64,000 nt of DNA from UBA6183 sp943372215. Lineage in GTDB: Bacteria; Bacteroidota; Bacteroidia; UKL13-3. The position numbers and the translations under genes are program-made. Below the pieces are notes generated by a model, which searched no databases, was not told the DNA's origin, and saw only the letters and a list, made by a program, of their open reading frames with translations. This document shows, in pieces, positions 61,230 to 64,000 of this stretch; positions within the stretch are counted from its first letter, which is position 1, and every line of letters starts with the position of its first letter. The DNA lies in NCBI GenBank assembly GCA_943372215.1, contig CALRXU020000019.1, positions 1 to 64,000 of the forward strand, given 5' to 3'.

Positions 61230-64000
61230 TTAAAATTTACGTAAAAACATAAAGAATAAATCATATTGGTTTCTATAAAAACCAGAGTTTAACTTTTGAT
61301 TGTACCAAGTTCCGGTAATAGAGAATGTGTTTCTGTATCTGAAAATTCTGTGGTACCCCATTCCAAAGTTATAAGTGGTAATACCAAGATTTTCCGTAAG
61401 CTGGAAATTCCGGCTAAACTCATCTGGGGTTGAACCGAAACCAGCAGAAGCGGTAACATACTCCGTGCCCGCAGTAAGGTATTGTCTTAAACTAAGTTGT
61501 AATGAATGGTACAGGGTTGAATTTCCTGTTTGTACGGTGCCGTAATACCTTAAAGTTGCCCAAAAGTCGCCCAAATACCTAGTAGATGCAAGCACAAGTG
61601 ATGCTGACCCGATATCCAAATTATTAAAACGTAAATAGCGCAAACCAGCCTCATGCGTATACTTTTTTTTGTAGTTGTAATATAAAGAGTAGCCTAGCTT
61701 AAGCGAAGGAAACACAATGTCATTAGAGATGGCCGCATTACCATAAGATGTCCATTTTAAACTGTGGTTGTAGTTAATGTCAAAATCACCTTGCACCCCT
61801 GTTCCCTGACTTCTGCCAGCCAGGTTAAAACGACCACCAATGCTACCCCATTTAGTATAACGCATGTATTGTATGGTGGCAATATTCGCTCTTGTCAGGT
61901 TACTGGCGGAATCAAACATGGTGTACAAAAACATAAAACCCAATTGGTTTTTAAGGGCTCTTGCTTTTAACGCATCAGCAAAATCAATATTGCGCAAGGT
62001 TGGATTCATTGCTACTACACTATCTGCCGCCAACGATGCTTGCTCATATTCTTTCATTTTTTCCAATATAACAGCACGTTTAAAGATGAATATTTCACTA
62101 TTGGGATAATACCTTGAAGCCCTGTTGGTTGTGGCTAATGCAGAATCGTTTAAGCTTTTTTCCAGCAAAATATTTGATGCATAGTTTAACGCATTGCTGT
62201 CTCTTGGGTTTACTGCAAGTACTTTGTAAAACTCAACAAGTGCGCTGTCATATTTCTCTTGTTTGTTGTACTCGGCACCACTTGCCAGCACTTGTATAAT
62301 ATAGGCTTGCTTAATTTTACTGTTGTAAGGATACCGTTTCATGAGTAAACCTGTTATGGCATAAGCGTCAATGTATTTTTTTTGCGATTCATAAACAGAT
62401 GATTTTTTCAGCAACAAATCCCTATTGGTTGGGTCGGGTTCCAAGGCCCTATTGGCGTAATACAATGCGCTATCGAAGTGCTGTGTGCCACTTTCCAGGT
62501 TAATCATGCCATTAAGGGCATCGGAATTTGTTGGTTGAATGGCAAGAATTTCTCTGTAAACTTCTCTGGCACCATCATAATCTTCAACAGCCATAAGGTT
62601 TTTGCCGTAAGCCGTTTTTACATCCACCACCAAATTTTTATAACGGTCATTTTCTGGGTTATTGGTATACAGTACATCAGCTTGTTTTGTGGCTTCTTCC
62701 AGCAAGCCAGCATCCTGTAAAACCACCGTGCGTTTAAGCATCAGGTTTTCATCGTCAGGGTTATTGTTTAATCCTTGATCAATCATATCCAGTGCCTCAT
62801 CATACTTTTTCTGCTGGGCCAAAATATCAGCTGCATAAGAAATGGCTAAGTAATTATTGGGTTGATAAATCAATACCTTATCAAAATTGGCCAGTGCACT
62901 ATCATACTCCTGGTCTCTCATGTTTTGACGGCCACTCAGAATATAGTATTCTGCCACCTGTTGGCGGTATATCTGATTTGAAGGAGCCATGCGAACAAGA
63001 CGTTCTGCGGTTGTTGCTGCCTCACCATAACGCTTCAGCGTTTCGCAGGTACCTACTTTTTTTTCTAGTATTTCGCGGTCGTTAGGAAATTCCTTTAAAG
63101 CCCTATTTTCCCAAGCCAACGCATCTTGATGCAGGCCACGTGAGGTAGCCAAATTAATGGTGTAGTTTAATGCTTCTTTATCTTTTGGTTTTTTCTCCAG
63201 CACTCCCTGAAAAACCAAATAGGGGTCTTGGGTCATGAAAAAGCGGCCGCCAGCCATTTGTGTTTCATAATGTAATATTTGCGCCCTGCTATCTCCTGGG
63301 AAGTAAGCAATGAGTTGAGAGGTTACTTGCAGTGCTTCGGCATAACGATAATTGTCAGCCAGCAGCGCTGCTTTTTTGGTTAAATACTCATATGACTTAG
63401 GGTTTTTAACCAACTCTGCATTAATTAAATCTAAAGAAGCCTGGGTATTTCCTTTTTTAATTTGAATGTTAAACAGCCCATCAATGGCTTCTTTATTTCC
63501 AGGATCCATGCCAGCCATTGCTTCATAACATTCAGCGGCTTTATAATAATTACCTGCTTTGATATACCTTAAAGCACATTCTGATTTGTAACCAATAATG
63601 TACCTGATTGCAATGCTATCATTGTAGTGAATATTGATGATTCGTTCAGCATATTTTTCAGCACCTCTGTAATCTCTGTTAAATTCAAGTACCTCTAGTT
63701 TTTTGGTCATGAATTCGCGTTCGTAAGGGAAATAATAAAGTCCATCATTAATAATACATAATGCTTCCTCTTTGTACCCAAGTTGCATTTCTAGGTTAGT
63801 GGCCAATATGTAGGCATCACGGTAACGGGGAGCCTCAGTCATTACATACTTAAATTTTACGCGTGCACTATCTGATTGTCCGTTTAACATAAAAGCTTGC
63901 CCTTGCGAAAAATGAAGGTCCATGTAATCCGGCATTTTATCCAGGCCCTCGTAACTTAACGTGATGGCTGTTCTGTAATCTTTTTCTTTTATTTTTTGGG
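61230..64000 (-). CDS. TPR-repeat protein with C-terminal YaiO-like outer-membrane beta-barrel, 5' end beyond window
   Basis: The frame stays open to the right edge; a Met codon at 63935 is internal, because the residues before it (DYRTAITLSYEGLDK) form part of another TPR. At least 923 residues are present. About 18 tetratricopeptide repeats (e.g. GNYYKAAECYEAMAGMDPGNKEAIDGL, YDSALANFDKVLIYQPNNYLAISYA) occupy the first 660 or so. The last 250 are a YaiO-type barrel (IGGRFNLAGRSQGTGVQGDFDINY, HEAGLRYLRF, terminal FFMFLRKF). The TPR-plus-barrel plan resembles polysaccharide exporters BcsC and PgaA. It is upstream of, and probably co-transcribed with, the DUF4838 gene. Confidence 0.88.
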   Translation of the reverse strand, partial: QKIKEKDYRTAITLSYEGLDKMPDYMDLHFSQGQAFMLNGQSDSARVKFKYVMTEAPRYRDAYILATNLEMQLGYKEEALCIINDGLYYFPYEREFMTKKLEVLEFNRDYRGAEKYAERIINIHYNDSIAIRYIIGYKSECALRYIKAGNYYKAAECYEAMAGMDPGNKEAIDGLFNIQIKKGNTQASLDLINAELVKNPKSYEYLTKKAALLADNYRYAEALQVTSQLIAYFPGDSRAQILHYETQMAGGRFFMTQDPYLVFQGVLEKKPKDKEALNYTINLATSRGLHQDALAWENRALKEFPNDREILEKKVGTCETLKRYGEAATTAERLVRMAPSNQIYRQQVAEYYILSGRQNMRDQEYDSALANFDKVLIYQPNNYLAISYAADILAQQKKYDEALDMIDQGLNNNPDDENLMLKRTVVLQDAGLLEEATKQADVLYTNNPENDRYKNLVVDVKTAYGKNLMAVEDYDGAREVYREILAIQPTNSDALNGMINLESGTQHFDSALYYANRALEPDPTNRDLLLKKSSVYESQKKYIDAYAITGLLMKRYPYNSKIKQAYIIQVLASGAEYNKQEKYDSALVEFYKVLAVNPRDSNALNYASNILLEKSLNDSALATTNRASRYYPNSEIFIFKRAVILEKMKEYEQASLAADSVVAMNPTLRNIDFADALKARALKNQLGFMFLYTMFDSASNLTRANIATIQYMRYTKWGSIGGRFNLAGRSQGTGVQGDFDINYNHSLKWTSYGNAAISNDIVFPSLKLGYSLYYNYKKKYTHEAGLRYLRFNNLDIGSASLVLASTRYLGDFWATLRYYGTVQTGNSTLYHSLQLSLRQYLTAGTEYVTASAGFGSTPDEFSRNFQLTENLGITTYNFGMGYHRIFRYRNTFSITGTWYNQKLNSGFYRNQYDLFFMFLRKF

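Overview
The window is an ordinary chromosomal stretch of an AT-rich member of the Bacteroidota. This rests on a complete type IX secretion (T9SS) core operon (porP/sprF-like, gldK, gldL, gldM, gldN), a ubiE-porT pair, a secreted esterase with a T9SS type A C-terminal sorting domain, several Bacteroidota-only families (DUF4271, DUF4403, PorV/PorQ), and Bacteroidota-type promoters (TTG, about 19-20 bases, then TAnnTTTG). Genus cannot be read from the sequence. No rRNA, prophage, insertion sequence, CRISPR array or clear foreign island was seen, and coding is dense on both strands.

Layout. 1-5 kb: a truncated flippase-like membrane protein, tgt, porT and ubiE (all minus), engB (plus) and hemW (minus). 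5-8.6 kb: an Omp85/BamA-like barrel, a DUF4271 membrane protein and a HemD-like protein. 8.7-14.5 kb: the T9SS operon. 14.5-17.9 kb: dtd, rsgA and fluC, then ppx and maf. 17.9-23.5 kb: a minus-strand run of an Ldh_2-family dehydrogenase, an SPFH protein, a LutA-like Fe-S protein and an MFS carrier, followed by the T9SS-sorted esterase. 23.6-27.5 kb: clpX, clpP, tig and tRNA-Leu(UAG). 27.6-40 kb: a RelA/SpoT enzyme, a lipoyl E2 acyltransferase, a DUF4403 lipoprotein, kdsB, pyrG, miaE, yidC and a cold-shock protein. 40-44 kb: a nucleoside phosphorylase, a tandem universal stress protein and ettA. 44-50.3 kb: an unknown cysteine-rich protein, then a tripartite RND efflux operon. 50.4-54.8 kb: an NTF2-like lipoprotein, a leucine-rich-repeat protein, a DEAD-box helicase and cinA. 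54.8-55.4 kb: an AT-rich gap of about 610 bases. 55.4-59 kb: a histone-H1-like protein, a 48-residue lipoprotein, a PorV/PorQ protein, a small barrel and a Nudix hydrolase. 59-64 kb: a DUF4838 glycosidase-like lipoprotein and a long TPR plus beta-barrel protein that runs off the right edge.

How the parts fit. The strongest theme is the cell envelope. The GldKLMN motor and ring, the PorT and PorV/PorQ barrels and a CTD-tagged cargo protein belong to one secretion pathway. YidC, the Omp85 barrel and KdsB serve membrane and LPS assembly. The RND operon exports toxic compounds. The TPR/beta-barrel plus DUF4838 pair at the right end looks like polysaccharide export or processing and is the least characterised unit here. 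The rest is housekeeping: proteolysis, stringent response, tRNA modification, ribosome assembly and nucleotide metabolism.
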